Shown here piece after piece: positions 39,323-47,903 of a stretch of 48,529 nucleotides of DNA. Every line of letters starts with the position of its first letter. Position 1 is the stretch's first letter. Position numbers and translations under genes: made by a program. The notes below the pieces were generated by a model that was given only the letters and a program-made list of their open reading frames with translations, ran no database searches and was not told the DNA's origin. Origin of the DNA: Chryseobacterium contaminans (lineage in GTDB: Bacteria > Bacteroidota > Bacteroidia > Flavobacteriales > Weeksellaceae); the NCBI RefSeq assembly GCF_001684955.1, contig NZ_MAYF01000113.1:1-48529 (forward strand), read 5' to 3'.

Positions 39323-40624
39323 TTACAGCTTGGTAATATTTATTGTAAATGCACCTTCCGGCATATCTACTGAATCTTCATAAGATCCTACATTGATGTA
39401 ATATTCTGTTCCTGCAGTTGTTGTAATGGTCATTGTTTCAGCAGAACCTCCGCCACCATTATCTTGTGTACCTACACAAACCAAACTATTACAATTTCCG
39501 CTATAGACTCCTATTTTAGGATCAAAAGAAGCTGCTCCGGGAGCAACCTTAATGGTATACTGACTGCCATCTCCCGTAAATCTGAACCACAAACCATCGT
39601 TCATTCCATCATTAGCACATGCTAAAATAAATCCGCTGTTATTAGTGGAAGACATTCCATCAGCCTGTGTATAAGCATAAGGAAATGCAGAAACCTGCAA
39701 AGCTCCGGAACATGCATCGTTTACAGGTACAGGAGGAATTGTTTTAAAGGTATATTCTGTACAGCCAGCAGACTCTCCGCTAGCAGAAACAGCAGTTACT
39801 TTTAAATAATAATTGGTATCGTTATTAAGAACAATAGATGGAGAAAGATTATACCCTGCTCCATTTACAGTTTGATGATTGATAACATCTGTTCCGCCAG
39901 GAGTTGTTCCTAAAGATATCCTATAAGAAGTTGCCCCCATCACAGATTGCCAGCTAATGTTAGGTGACAAAGGAATGAATTGCGCATTATTGGCAGGAGA
40001 AATCCCCAAAGGACAACCTGGAGCAAGATTAGCTGTTAAACCTGAAATAGTTACTGCTGATTTATAATCTACTCTTATCCCTCCCGGTGGAGAGGCCGGA
40101 TCAACAACATTACGATCTCCTTTATAAACAAGAGTGGAGTTCTGTAAGTAAGGATAAACACGAAAAACCTCATCAAAATTATTGATATCAATACTTGGCG
40201 AATTTTCTTTGGCAGCAATAACTAAATTATCTGTATTATTATATGCGAATGGAGTGGTAAATACCACTTCAACCTTGTTACCATTTTTATTAACTGTACC
40301 CGAAAATACTTGAGTCAGTTGAGCAGCAGGAACCCAGTCTGTATTCGATGCAAAGGATACTTTCGGGGTATGACCAAGATAAACAGTCCAATTAGAGGAA
40401 TCATTAATAGTTGCAGAAGGATCAAGATAAAAAGTTAAACCTGTTATATTTCCTGCAGCATTGGCATTTACTTCCTGTTTAGGAAAGATTTGCTGAACAT
40501 AAGAGTAAGAAAAAAAACTGCTCACAGGTGCAGATCCTACACTTCCACTTCCTATATTGATATTGATCTGAGCATTAACTACAAACACTACAAAGAACAA
40601 GGCTAAAAGTAAAATTCTTTTCAT
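39323..40624 (-). CDS. Secreted protein with fibronectin III-like and PPC-like domains
   Basis: The protein has 433 residues from MKRILLLALFFVVFVVNAQ (signal peptide). The longer ORF frame adds 43 upstream residues with no support. About residues 25-200 form a beta-sandwich seen in Bacteroidota surface proteins (YSYVQQIFPKQEVNANAAG, FDEVFRVYPYLQNSTLVYKG). A fibronectin type III-like domain (about 215-300, SWQSVMGATSYRISLGTTPG) and a pre-peptidase C-terminal-like domain (ACSGALQVSAFPYAYTQ to the end) follow. No type 9 sorting domain is present, so export beyond the periplasm is not assured. Confidence 0.7.
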   Translation of the reverse strand: MKRILLLALFFVVFVVNAQININIGSGSVGSAPVSSFFSYSYVQQIFPKQEVNANAAGNITGLTFYLDPSATINDSSNWTVYLGHTPKVSFASNTDWVPAAQLTQVFSGTVNKNGNKVEVVFTTPFAYNNTDNLVIAAKENSPSIDINNFDEVFRVYPYLQNSTLVYKGDRNVVDPASPPGGIRVDYKSAVTISGLTANLAPGCPLGISPANNAQFIPLSPNISWQSVMGATSYRISLGTTPGGTDVINHQTVNGAGYNLSPSIVLNNDTNYYLKVTAVSASGESAGCTEYTFKTIPPVPVNDACSGALQVSAFPYAYTQADGMSSTNNSGFILACANDGMNDGLWFRFTGDGSQYTIKVAPGAASFDPKIGVYSGNCNSLVCVGTQDNGGGGSAETMTITTTAGTEYYINVGSYEDSVDMPEGAFTINITKL

Positions 40625-40863
40625 TATTAATAATATTACCATTGAATACAATGCTAATTTAACAATAAAATATTGATTATTGTAATAAAAAAAATTATTC
40701 AACCATATATCATAATTAAGATGAATACTTTCAGTATAGATCGCACTATTCAATTAAAATATTTAAACATTCAGCAACAAAACAATCGTTAACTTAAAAA
40801 CACTAACAAATAATCATTATTTTTAATACATATTTTAATATATTTACATTAAATATCAACGAT

Positions 40864-42204
40864 ATGTATAAAAGACTATTTTTTGCAAGTCTATTCCTTA
40901 CAGGTCTCTTTAAATCACAGACGACTACTGTTACAAATCTGATTTCAGATGCTGTATATTATGACGGCTATGCTAATCCTGTGGCTACTCCGGTTCCTCC
41001 CGGCTTAATCAGATTGGGAAATACCAGATATGCGAGAAAGCTTACAGACACAGAAATGGATTCTTTTAAAGCAAAAATTGCCATGAGGGTAACTATTGGA
41101 GCTTTATGTGACAATTATGATCGTTTGGGTGAGGTATTCCTTGCTTTAGTTCCTAAAAACCAGCCTACCTATACCACGAATGATCCTAATGTTAAAAGAA
41201 TTGAAGCTGCCCGATACATCACTCCTTTCATGAATAAGAACCGTTCACCTATAGAAGTTCCCTACACTTACGATATCAGCAATTTGTACAGTGTATTTCA
41301 TAATACCGAAATGCGAAATGCTTATGATATGTATATGGAACTTGATGTTTTCGGAGTACCTTATGCTGCACAAGCCCAAGTTGCAGGCTGTACAGGCAGG
41401 ATTGATGTTTTCTCAGGAAATCTTACCTTTTTCTCTACAGATGTAGGGGCAACTCCTATAGATTACAATACGTTAGTCCCTATACTAAGCTATAATAAAC
41501 TCAATAACTATGACGGCAACACAGATGTTATTGGAGAGACAGTAAGACTGGTTACATTCAATCTTCCGAATGCAGTCACCAATGCTAATTTTGTTGTAAT
41601 CTCTACCCCTCACGGAGCCAATACTGGTGGTGAAGAATATATAAGAAGACAAAATTATACTTATATAGATGATGTTCAGATGTTAACCTATACGCCTGGA
41701 GGAATTTCATGTGAACCTTACAGAGTATACAATACACAAGGCAACGGAATCTATGGAACCACACCTATGTCATCTCAGGACTGGACTTCGTGGAACAACT
41801 GGTGTCCAGGTAACGCAGTTCCCATTCGTGGATTTACTATGGCCAACCTTACTGCTGGAAATCATACTTTAAAGCATACCATTCCTACTGCTGTTTTTAA
41901 TGGAAAGCAGGGAGAAGTCTATTTATCAGTTTACATGCAAGGCAAAAGCAATGCTTCTTTAAATGTAAAGGATGTAAAAACAATAGATGTAAATATCTAC
42001 CCCAATCCTACCACAGATTTTGTTAATATAAGATCAAAAGAAGATGTTGCATCTATGACGCTTTTCAGCATGGATGGGCGAAAATTGACTGAAGTTTACA
42101 GAGAAAACAGGATCAACCTTTCTACATACAGTGCCGGAGTCTATTTTTTAAATATTGTTTTAAAGGATGGAACTGCTTTTAAACATAAAATCATTAAAAA
42201 ATAA
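40864..42204 (+). CDS. PNGase F-like secreted protein with type 9 sorting domain
   Basis: The protein has 446 residues with signal peptide 1-18. Several segments recall Elizabethkingia PNGase F: CDNYDRLGEVFLAL (82-95) parallels CDEWDRYANVYV with its catalytic Asp (D86 here); ARYITPF parallels GRFITPY; LVPILSYNK parallels VVPVIQYNK; GGEEYIRR (255-262) aligns with CAEWCFR, keeping the catalytic Glu (E258) but not the two Cys; and WCPGNAVPIR parallels WCPGMAVPTR. This suggests a divergent peptide-N-glycosidase or a related glycan-binding fold. Residues 374-446 (IYPNPTTDFVNI to HKIIKK) are a type A sorting domain. Active-site assignment is from my own alignment by eye. Confidence 0.75.
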   Translation: MYKRLFFASLFLTGLFKSQTTTVTNLISDAVYYDGYANPVATPVPPGLIRLGNTRYARKLTDTEMDSFKAKIAMRVTIGALCDNYDRLGEVFLALVPKNQPTYTTNDPNVKRIEAARYITPFMNKNRSPIEVPYTYDISNLYSVFHNTEMRNAYDMYMELDVFGVPYAAQAQVAGCTGRIDVFSGNLTFFSTDVGATPIDYNTLVPILSYNKLNNYDGNTDVIGETVRLVTFNLPNAVTNANFVVISTPHGANTGGEEYIRRQNYTYIDDVQMLTYTPGGISCEPYRVYNTQGNGIYGTTPMSSQDWTSWNNWCPGNAVPIRGFTMANLTAGNHTLKHTIPTAVFNGKQGEVYLSVYMQGKSNASLNVKDVKTIDVNIYPNPTTDFVNIRSKEDVASMTLFSMDGRKLTEVYRENRINLSTYSAGVYFLNIVLKDGTAFKHKIIKK

Positions 42205-42476
42205 CCATTCTCAATAAGAACAGAAAAACAGGTTTGCTTAAGAAAAAGATGAAATAATTCATAAAAAACAGTTAATAAAATAATAAAAAGCCCTCCTTTA
42301 ATAAAAATTATCGGAGGGTTTTTAGCATCATAAAATTTGATAAATATCTAAAAAGGAAAAGTTAAATTTTCTAAAACCCATTATGATCCTATCAAATTTC
42401 CTTTTAAAAAGAAAATAATAAATAATGCATTTTTTTGGCATTATGGAACTTTTACTTTAATCCTTTCCCCAAAAAA
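42205..42476. other. Spacer after the PNGase F-like gene
   Basis: AT-rich and gene-free apart from the terminator at 42286-42323. I see no further structure. Confidence 0.6.
42286..42323 (+). terminator. Intrinsic terminator
   Basis: AAAAAGCCCTCC pairs in part with GGAGGG followed by TTTTT, around a loop of 16 nt. It ends the PNGase F-like transcript. Confidence 0.75.
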
Positions 42477-42507
42477 TTGTCATTTTCAGTTTATTAAACT
42501 ATTTTTG
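42477..42507 (+). promoter_or_regulatory. Promoter for the DinB gene
   Basis: TTG (42477-42479), a 20-nt spacer and TATTTTTG (42500-42507) are an exact consensus match, leaving a leader of about 17 nt before ATG 42528. Confidence 0.65.
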
Positions 42508-42527
42508 GTGATTAAAATTTTTGCAAA

Positions 42528-42998
42528 ATGAATTATCATTTTCAAGCACACAGACAAGTAAGAAGAAACCTTTTAGATATTCTGCAAAACACATCTCATG
42601 AGGACCTTCTGCTGATTCCTGATGGCTTCAACAACAATATTTACTGGAATATTGCCCATACCGTTGCTACCCAGCAGCTTTTACATTATTATTTAAGCGG
42701 AAATCCTTTCCGTATTGATAAATACTGGGTTGAAACCTACAAAAAAGGAACATTACCGAACTTAAACGTTCAAAAATCCGAGGTGGAAGATCTGGAGTTT
42801 TTACTTACAGAAACCTCTAAGATTTTAATGAAAGATTATGACAGTGATTTCTTTTCAGACTACACTCCTTACACCACAAGTTTCGGGATGGATCTGAAAA
42901 GCATCCAGGATGCCATCATCTTTAACAATATGCATGAAAGCCTGCATTATGGATATGTAATGGCACAGAAAAGAGCAATTTTAGGAGAAAAATATTAG
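42528..42998 (+). CDS. DinB family protein
   Basis: The protein has 156 residues in a four-helix-bundle pattern. Three His could form the DinB metal site: WNIAHTVATQQ (H44 region) and NNMHESLHYGYV (two His near the C-terminus). DinB-superfamily proteins often act as thiol- or metal-dependent enzymes, such as bacillithiol transferases; the role of this one is unknown. It is followed by rlmB after a repeat-bearing 104-bp spacer. Confidence 0.82.
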   Translation: MNYHFQAHRQVRRNLLDILQNTSHEDLLLIPDGFNNNIYWNIAHTVATQQLLHYYLSGNPFRIDKYWVETYKKGTLPNLNVQKSEVEDLEFLLTETSKILMKDYDSDFFSDYTPYTTSFGMDLKSIQDAIIFNNMHESLHYGYVMAQKRAILGEKY

Positions 42999-43002
42999 AA
43001 GG

Positions 43003-43096
43003 AAGCTGGAAGAAAGGAGGCAGGAAGTTTGTAGTCATCACAACCACGAACCTTCCAATCCCGAACCCCGATACCCTTAAACATAAAATTTTATAC
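43003..43096. repeat. Repetitive spacer before rlmB
   Basis: GAAGGAAGCTGGAAGAAAGG and GGCAGGAAGTTT recall the purine-rich spacer at 10980-11013; CAATCCCGAACCCCGATACC and CTTAAACATAAAA recall, inverted, the spacer at 37485-37540. Confidence 0.5.
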
Positions 43097-43102
43097 AAAT
43101 CA

Positions 43103-43846
43103 ATGAAAGACGATTTTATTTTCGGGCTGCGTCCCGTGATTGAAGCAATTGAAGCGGGAAAAACGATTGACAAGATCTTTGTGCAGAATGCACTTCAGGG
43201 TCCTATTTATGCTGAACTGAAAGCGATTTTAGCGAAAAATAAAATCCGTCCCAATTATGTTCCGGTTGAAAAACTGAACCGTTTTACAAGAAAAAACCAC
43301 CAGGGTGTGGTAGCTTTTATTTCGGATGTTCCGTTTCATAAAGTGGAGGATCTTGTTCCACAATTATTTGAAGAAGGTAAAACACCATTCCTTTTGATTC
43401 TGGACAGACTTACAGATGTAAGAAACTTTGGAGCCATCTGCAGAACAGCAGAATGTGTAGGGATAGATGCTGTAATTATTCCTGAAAAGGGAGCTGCACC
43501 CATCAATTCTGATGCAATCAAAACTTCTGCAGGAGCTATTTATAATATTAAAATCTGTAAGGAAAACAATCTTGCTCATGCAGTAGATTTCCTTCAGCAG
43601 AGCGGTATTACCGTATTTTCAGCATCTGAAAAAGCTCAAAAACTAATCTATGATGTAGATTTCACAGAACCATGCGCTATCGTTATGGGAAATGAGGAAA
43701 CAGGAATTTCTAAAGAAGTACTGCACCATTCTGATGAAAAAATAAAACTTCCTATTGAAGGAAAAACTCAATCTCTGAATGTTTCCGTAGCATGTGGAGC
43801 CATCCTTTATGAAGCGGTGAGACAGAAGAGTCTGAAAATAAATTAA
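43103..43846 (+). CDS. rlmB: 23S rRNA (guanosine-2'-O)-methyltransferase, RlmB-type
   Basis: The protein has 247 residues. The N-terminal substrate-binding domain (DFIFGLRPVIEAIEAGKTID to VVAFISDVPFHK) precedes a SPOUT methyltransferase domain with LILDRLTDVRNFGAICRTAE (motif 1), IVMGNEETGISKEVL (motif 2) and LPIEGKTQSLNVSVACGAIL (motif 3, the knotted SAM site). RlmB methylates G2251 of 23S rRNA; some members of the family act on other RNAs, so the exact position is inferred. Confidence 0.92.
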   Translation: MKDDFIFGLRPVIEAIEAGKTIDKIFVQNALQGPIYAELKAILAKNKIRPNYVPVEKLNRFTRKNHQGVVAFISDVPFHKVEDLVPQLFEEGKTPFLLILDRLTDVRNFGAICRTAECVGIDAVIIPEKGAAPINSDAIKTSAGAIYNIKICKENNLAHAVDFLQQSGITVFSASEKAQKLIYDVDFTEPCAIVMGNEETGISKEVLHHSDEKIKLPIEGKTQSLNVSVACGAILYEAVRQKSLKIN

Positions 43847-43878
43847 TTCGATAACACAACACTTAAAAAAATTAGAAA

Positions 43879-44928
43879 ATGAAAAACATAGCAGCAATAG
43901 CGCTATTATCATCTATAGCTTTTGTATCTTGTAAAAAAGAAACAGCAAAAATCACGAAAGTAGATCCTAAAACAGGAAAAACTGTAACCGTAGAAGTTCC
44001 TGCTGACTCTGTAGCAAAGGTGGCAGAAAATCCTGCTATCAGAGACTCTGCCGGAATCGTTACTCAAACGTTCAAACTTGAAAAAGGGAAAACTTACCCG
44101 CTGACAACTTACCAGAGAGATGTAAAAACAATGACGGACCCACAAGGGAAATCCATCACTGCAACAGCAGAATCTACGGATGAAATGAACTTCACAGTAA
44201 ACGATATCAAAGGAAACGTTTACGAAATGACGCTTAACCTTGTTTCTAAGAGAAGTTCCCAGTCTGCACAGGGTAAAACAGTTGTAGTAGACACTAAACA
44301 AGCTCTTCCGAAAGAGGATGATCTTAAAATGATCTGGAATATCAACAAAGCGCTTACCAGCAACAAACTTGATATGAAGATGGATACAAAGGGGAATGTG
44401 ATTTCCATTACAGGTTTTGATGCTGTTTATACTAAAGTTTCAACAACTCTTACTCCATTAATTAAGGATGCCAATGAAAGAGCAAGCGTTGTAGCAAGCC
44501 TTAAAGAGTCTTTTAATGAGAAAGTATTGAAAGATCAGTTCAATAAAAATCTTTCTATCATTCCTAAAAAAGGGGTGAAAGTAGGTGAAAAATGGAGCAC
44601 ATCTGAAAATGCAGATCCAAACGGAACCATTAAAGTAACTTCAAACTATGTTTTAAAAAGCCTAGGAAACGGAATTGCTGAAATTGCTGTAACCGGAGGT
44701 ATTCCGAAGAAAACTGAAAAGAAAGCTCAGGGACCTATCACCCACAGCATGAGCAGTGAGCTTGCCCAGAACGGAACCATTAAGTTTGATGAGAATACTG
44801 GATGGATCATCAACCAGAATATCAATGTAAAAACAACGCAGGTAGAAACTATTTCAGACGGAAAACAGTCTCAATCTATGAAGAGCGTTTCCAATTCTTC
44901 TGTAATGGTAAATCCTTCTGCAAAATAA
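43879..44928 (+). CDS. DUF6263-type lipoprotein
   Basis: The lipoprotein has 349 residues with the lipobox FVSC (Cys at 19). The opening CKKETAKITKVDPKTGKTVT is charged, then a repetitive beta-rich body with FKLEKGKTYPLTTYQRDVKT, KLDMKMDTKGNVISITGFD, LKDQFNKNLSIIPKKGVKVG, GEKWSTS and the terminal KSVSNSSVMVNPSAK. This matches the DUF6263 family, of unknown function. The gene is followed by a small membrane protein and YfhO, likely on separate or shared transcripts. Confidence 0.75.
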   Translation: MKNIAAIALLSSIAFVSCKKETAKITKVDPKTGKTVTVEVPADSVAKVAENPAIRDSAGIVTQTFKLEKGKTYPLTTYQRDVKTMTDPQGKSITATAESTDEMNFTVNDIKGNVYEMTLNLVSKRSSQSAQGKTVVVDTKQALPKEDDLKMIWNINKALTSNKLDMKMDTKGNVISITGFDAVYTKVSTTLTPLIKDANERASVVASLKESFNEKVLKDQFNKNLSIIPKKGVKVGEKWSTSENADPNGTIKVTSNYVLKSLGNGIAEIAVTGGIPKKTEKKAQGPITHSMSSELAQNGTIKFDENTGWIINQNINVKTTQVETISDGKQSQSMKSVSNSSVMVNPSAK

Positions 44929-44993
44929 TTAAAGCTTAAAAGGGTAAGGATCAAACTTTGATTCTTGCTCTTTAAACCTTAAATCAATTTATT

Positions 44994-45224
44994 ATGAAGT
45001 ACATTCTTGAGTTAGTACTGTCCGCCATTATTATTTTCTTTGTCTGGAATATTCTGAAGAGAATTTTCTTTAAGACATTCTACAGCTACAGGTTTAATAA
45101 CCAACAACAAAATAATTCAAGAGAAGACATCCACAACTCGAATAAGAATAACAAACAAAACCTTAAATGGGATGCAGAAACCGTAGACTATGAAGAGGTG
45201 AAAGAGAGTAATGACAAAAGGTAA
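44994..45224 (+). CDS. DUF4834 family small membrane protein
   Basis: The protein has 76 residues. One N-terminal helix (about 3-22, LELVLSAIIIFFVWNIL) is followed by a basic, Asn/Gln-rich tail ending KWDAETVDYEEVKE, which is the DUF4834 signature. It lies 31 bp upstream of yfhO, a conserved flavobacterial neighbour. The role is not known. Confidence 0.82.
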   Translation: MKYILELVLSAIIIFFVWNILKRIFFKTFYSYRFNNQQQNNSREDIHNSNKNNKQNLKWDAETVDYEEVKESNDKR

Positions 45225-45255
45225 AAAATCCAAGAAATAAAAGATAATAACCAGC

Positions 45256-47796
45256 ATGGCAAAAAATAAAAACTTAATTTATATTGCAGTTTCGTTAGTA
45301 GTATTTATAGTTTTAGCATTTTTATATTCCACTCCTGTATTTTCAGGAAAACAGCTTTTTCAGCATGATATTGTGCAGTACAGAGGAGGAGCAAAGGAAC
45401 TTTTAGACTATAGAGCGAACACAGGGAATGAAACGTATTGGAGTGACTCCATGTTCGGGGGAATGCCTACTTATCAGATGGGTAGCCAGTTTAAAGGCGA
45501 TATCATCAAAAAAATCGACAGCAACCTGAATTTCCTGCCAAGACCGGTCAATTATCTCTTCCTGCTTTTTGCAGGTTTTTTCCTTTTGGGAATGGTAGTG
45601 GTGAGAAACTGGAAATACGCCTTACTGGGCGCTACTTTCTTCGGTCTTTCCACTTATTTCTATATTATTATTGCCGCGGGACACAATGGAAAAGTAAATA
45701 CTATTGAATATTTTGCTCCGCTTTTAGCCGGAATTTTACTGGTTTACATCAGAAAACAATATATCTGGGGATTCATTGTTACTACACTGTTTATGGGACT
45801 ACAGATTGCAGCCAATCATCCACAGATGACCTATTACCTGTTTCTGGCCCTAGGATTCTTATTCCTTTCCGAATTAATCAGAGCGATCCAGAAAAAGACG
45901 CCAATGAAACATTTCCTGATCTCTTCAGGAATCATTGCAGCTTCTTGTATTATTGGAGTTGGAATGAATTCCCAAAGAATTATGGCCAATTCTGAATATG
46001 TAAAGGAAACTGTTCGTGGAAAACAGATTTTAACCAATGACAGCCATACTTCAGGAAAATCCGGGATGGATAAGGAAAGTATGCTGATGTGGAGCTACGG
46101 GCAGCTGGAAACGTTAAACCTTTTCATTCCAAGGCTAATGGGTGGCGGAAGCCAGGAACCGGAAGCTAAGGAAATGATGAATAAGGTACAGGAGCTTGTT
46201 CAGGAAAATGTAGGTTCACAGGCTGAAATGGACAGGATTTCAAAAGGTTTCAGCGGAATGACCTACTGGGGTGACCAACCGGGAACTTCAGGACCTGCTT
46301 ATCAGGGAGCTATCGTATGTTTCCTAGCTCTGTTAGGATTCTTCTTTGCATGGAAAAAATACCGTTACTGGATTTTAGGGGCTTCTATTCTGACCATCTT
46401 GCTGGCTTGGGGAAGCAACTTTATGCCGCTATCTGATTTCTTTATAGATTATGTGCCGTTTTACAATAAATTCAGAGCACCATCTTCTATCCTTGTGGTA
46501 GTAGAGTTATTATTCCCTTTAATTGCTATTTTAGGACTATACAGATTCTTCACGGATGAAAAACTGACTGAGGAATACAAACAGAAAATCCTGATGTACG
46601 TAAGTGGCGGAACATTAGGGCTACTATTAATTCTTTTGATCTTCGGTAAATCATTACTTGGGTTTTCTACTGCCGGGGAAAAGACTTACTTCCCACCTTT
46701 CCTATTGGATTATTTAGTAGATGAAAGATACAAACTCTTCAAAGCAGACGCTATCAAGGCATTTATCTATGTAGCGATTGCTGCCGCTGCCCTATTCTTC
46801 AGCTTAAAGAAAAAACTTAATCCTAATATTGCTTTATTAGTAATTGGTTTGGTAAGTTTATTTGATCTGTGGACTGTCAACAAACGTTATTTAAATGATG
46901 AAAACTATGTAGACAAGATCTTTGCAGAGAACCCTTTCCAGACAGAAAGTTCAGATTTATTAGCAGAAAAAGTGCAGGGAAATCCGAACCTTGAGTCTAT
47001 TTTATCTACTGTAAACGTCAATAAAGCCTTAGAAACAATTGCTGATAAGGATAAAGCACATTACAGAATTTACAACCAAACCCTGGGAGTTACCAGCGAA
47101 ACCAATACCTCTTATTTTAAAGCATCTATTGGGGGATACCACGCTGTCAAACTGAGAAGATATGATGATGTACTGAACGAGTATATCTCCAATACCGACA
47201 CTGTAAAAACACCAAGAATATTAAACTTACTGAATGCAAAATATATGGTTTTTGGAGGTCCGGATCAGCCTCAGGTAGTTCCGAATCCTAAAGCTAACGG
47301 AAATGCATGGTTCGTAAGCGACCTTAAGTTTGTGGATACTCCTAACGAAGAAATTAAATCTATCGGGGAAATTGACAGTAAAAAAACAGCGGTTATTGCT
47401 TCTTCTGATAAGGCTTATTTCAGTAATAAACCTGTTCAGGCAGATTCTACAGCATTCATCAATTTAACTTCGTACCAGCCTAACGAGTTAGAGTTTAAAT
47501 CTCAATCTAAGACTCCTCAATTGGCCGTTTTCTCTGAAGTATATTACCCTCACGGATGGAAAGTTCTCGTAGATGAAAAAGAAGTTCCGTATATTAAAGC
47601 AGATTATTTACTTCGTGCAGTACACGTTCCTGCAGGAAATCACCACATAAGAATGGTATTTGAGCCGGAAGTAATTGAAAAAGGAAAATGGATTTCTCTA
47701 TTAAGCTTCGGACTATTTATAGCACTGGCTGCTTTTGGAGTTTTCTGGATGAATAAAAACAAGAAAAAAGAAACTTTTGTTGAACCAACTGCCTAA
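45256..47796 (+). CDS. YfhO family membrane protein
   Basis: The protein has 846 residues and about a dozen membrane helices, in the layout of GT-C-type YfhO proteins. An early loop WSDSMFGGMPTYQMGSQFKG follows the first helix; later AAGHNGKVNTIEYFAPLLAG and NHPQMTYYLFLALG are conserved. The large extracytoplasmic C-terminal domain (about 555-805) ends before a last helix. Bacillus YfhO is implicated in lipoteichoic acid glycosylation; the substrate here is unknown. With DUF4834 and the following glycosyltransferase it suggests surface-glycan work (inference). Confidence 0.9.
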   Translation: MAKNKNLIYIAVSLVVFIVLAFLYSTPVFSGKQLFQHDIVQYRGGAKELLDYRANTGNETYWSDSMFGGMPTYQMGSQFKGDIIKKIDSNLNFLPRPVNYLFLLFAGFFLLGMVVVRNWKYALLGATFFGLSTYFYIIIAAGHNGKVNTIEYFAPLLAGILLVYIRKQYIWGFIVTTLFMGLQIAANHPQMTYYLFLALGFLFLSELIRAIQKKTPMKHFLISSGIIAASCIIGVGMNSQRIMANSEYVKETVRGKQILTNDSHTSGKSGMDKESMLMWSYGQLETLNLFIPRLMGGGSQEPEAKEMMNKVQELVQENVGSQAEMDRISKGFSGMTYWGDQPGTSGPAYQGAIVCFLALLGFFFAWKKYRYWILGASILTILLAWGSNFMPLSDFFIDYVPFYNKFRAPSSILVVVELLFPLIAILGLYRFFTDEKLTEEYKQKILMYVSGGTLGLLLILLIFGKSLLGFSTAGEKTYFPPFLLDYLVDERYKLFKADAIKAFIYVAIAAAALFFSLKKKLNPNIALLVIGLVSLFDLWTVNKRYLNDENYVDKIFAENPFQTESSDLLAEKVQGNPNLESILSTVNVNKALETIADKDKAHYRIYNQTLGVTSETNTSYFKASIGGYHAVKLRRYDDVLNEYISNTDTVKTPRILNLLNAKYMVFGGPDQPQVVPNPKANGNAWFVSDLKFVDTPNEEIKSIGEIDSKKTAVIASSDKAYFSNKPVQADSTAFINLTSYQPNELEFKSQSKTPQLAVFSEVYYPHGWKVLVDEKEVPYIKADYLLRAVHVPAGNHHIRMVFEPEVIEKGKWISLLSFGLFIALAAFGVFWMNKNKKKETFVEPTA

Positions 47797-47811
47797 TTTA
47801 AACATTGTGCT

Positions 47812-47880
47812 TCTGTCACTGCATGAAGAGATAGAATGAGATTCTTCACTACGCTTCGCTTCGTTCAGAATGACAAATGA
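47812..47880. repeat. Dispersed intergenic repeat (AGATTCTTCACTACG...AATGACAAATGA)
   Basis: The element includes GAGATTCTTCACTACGCTTC and TTCAGAATGACAAATGA. The second part recurs at 29951-29970. The middle CGCTTCGCTTCG looks like a local duplication. Confidence 0.6.
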
Positions 47881-47903
47881 ATAAAAGACCATTCATATAA
47901 AAA

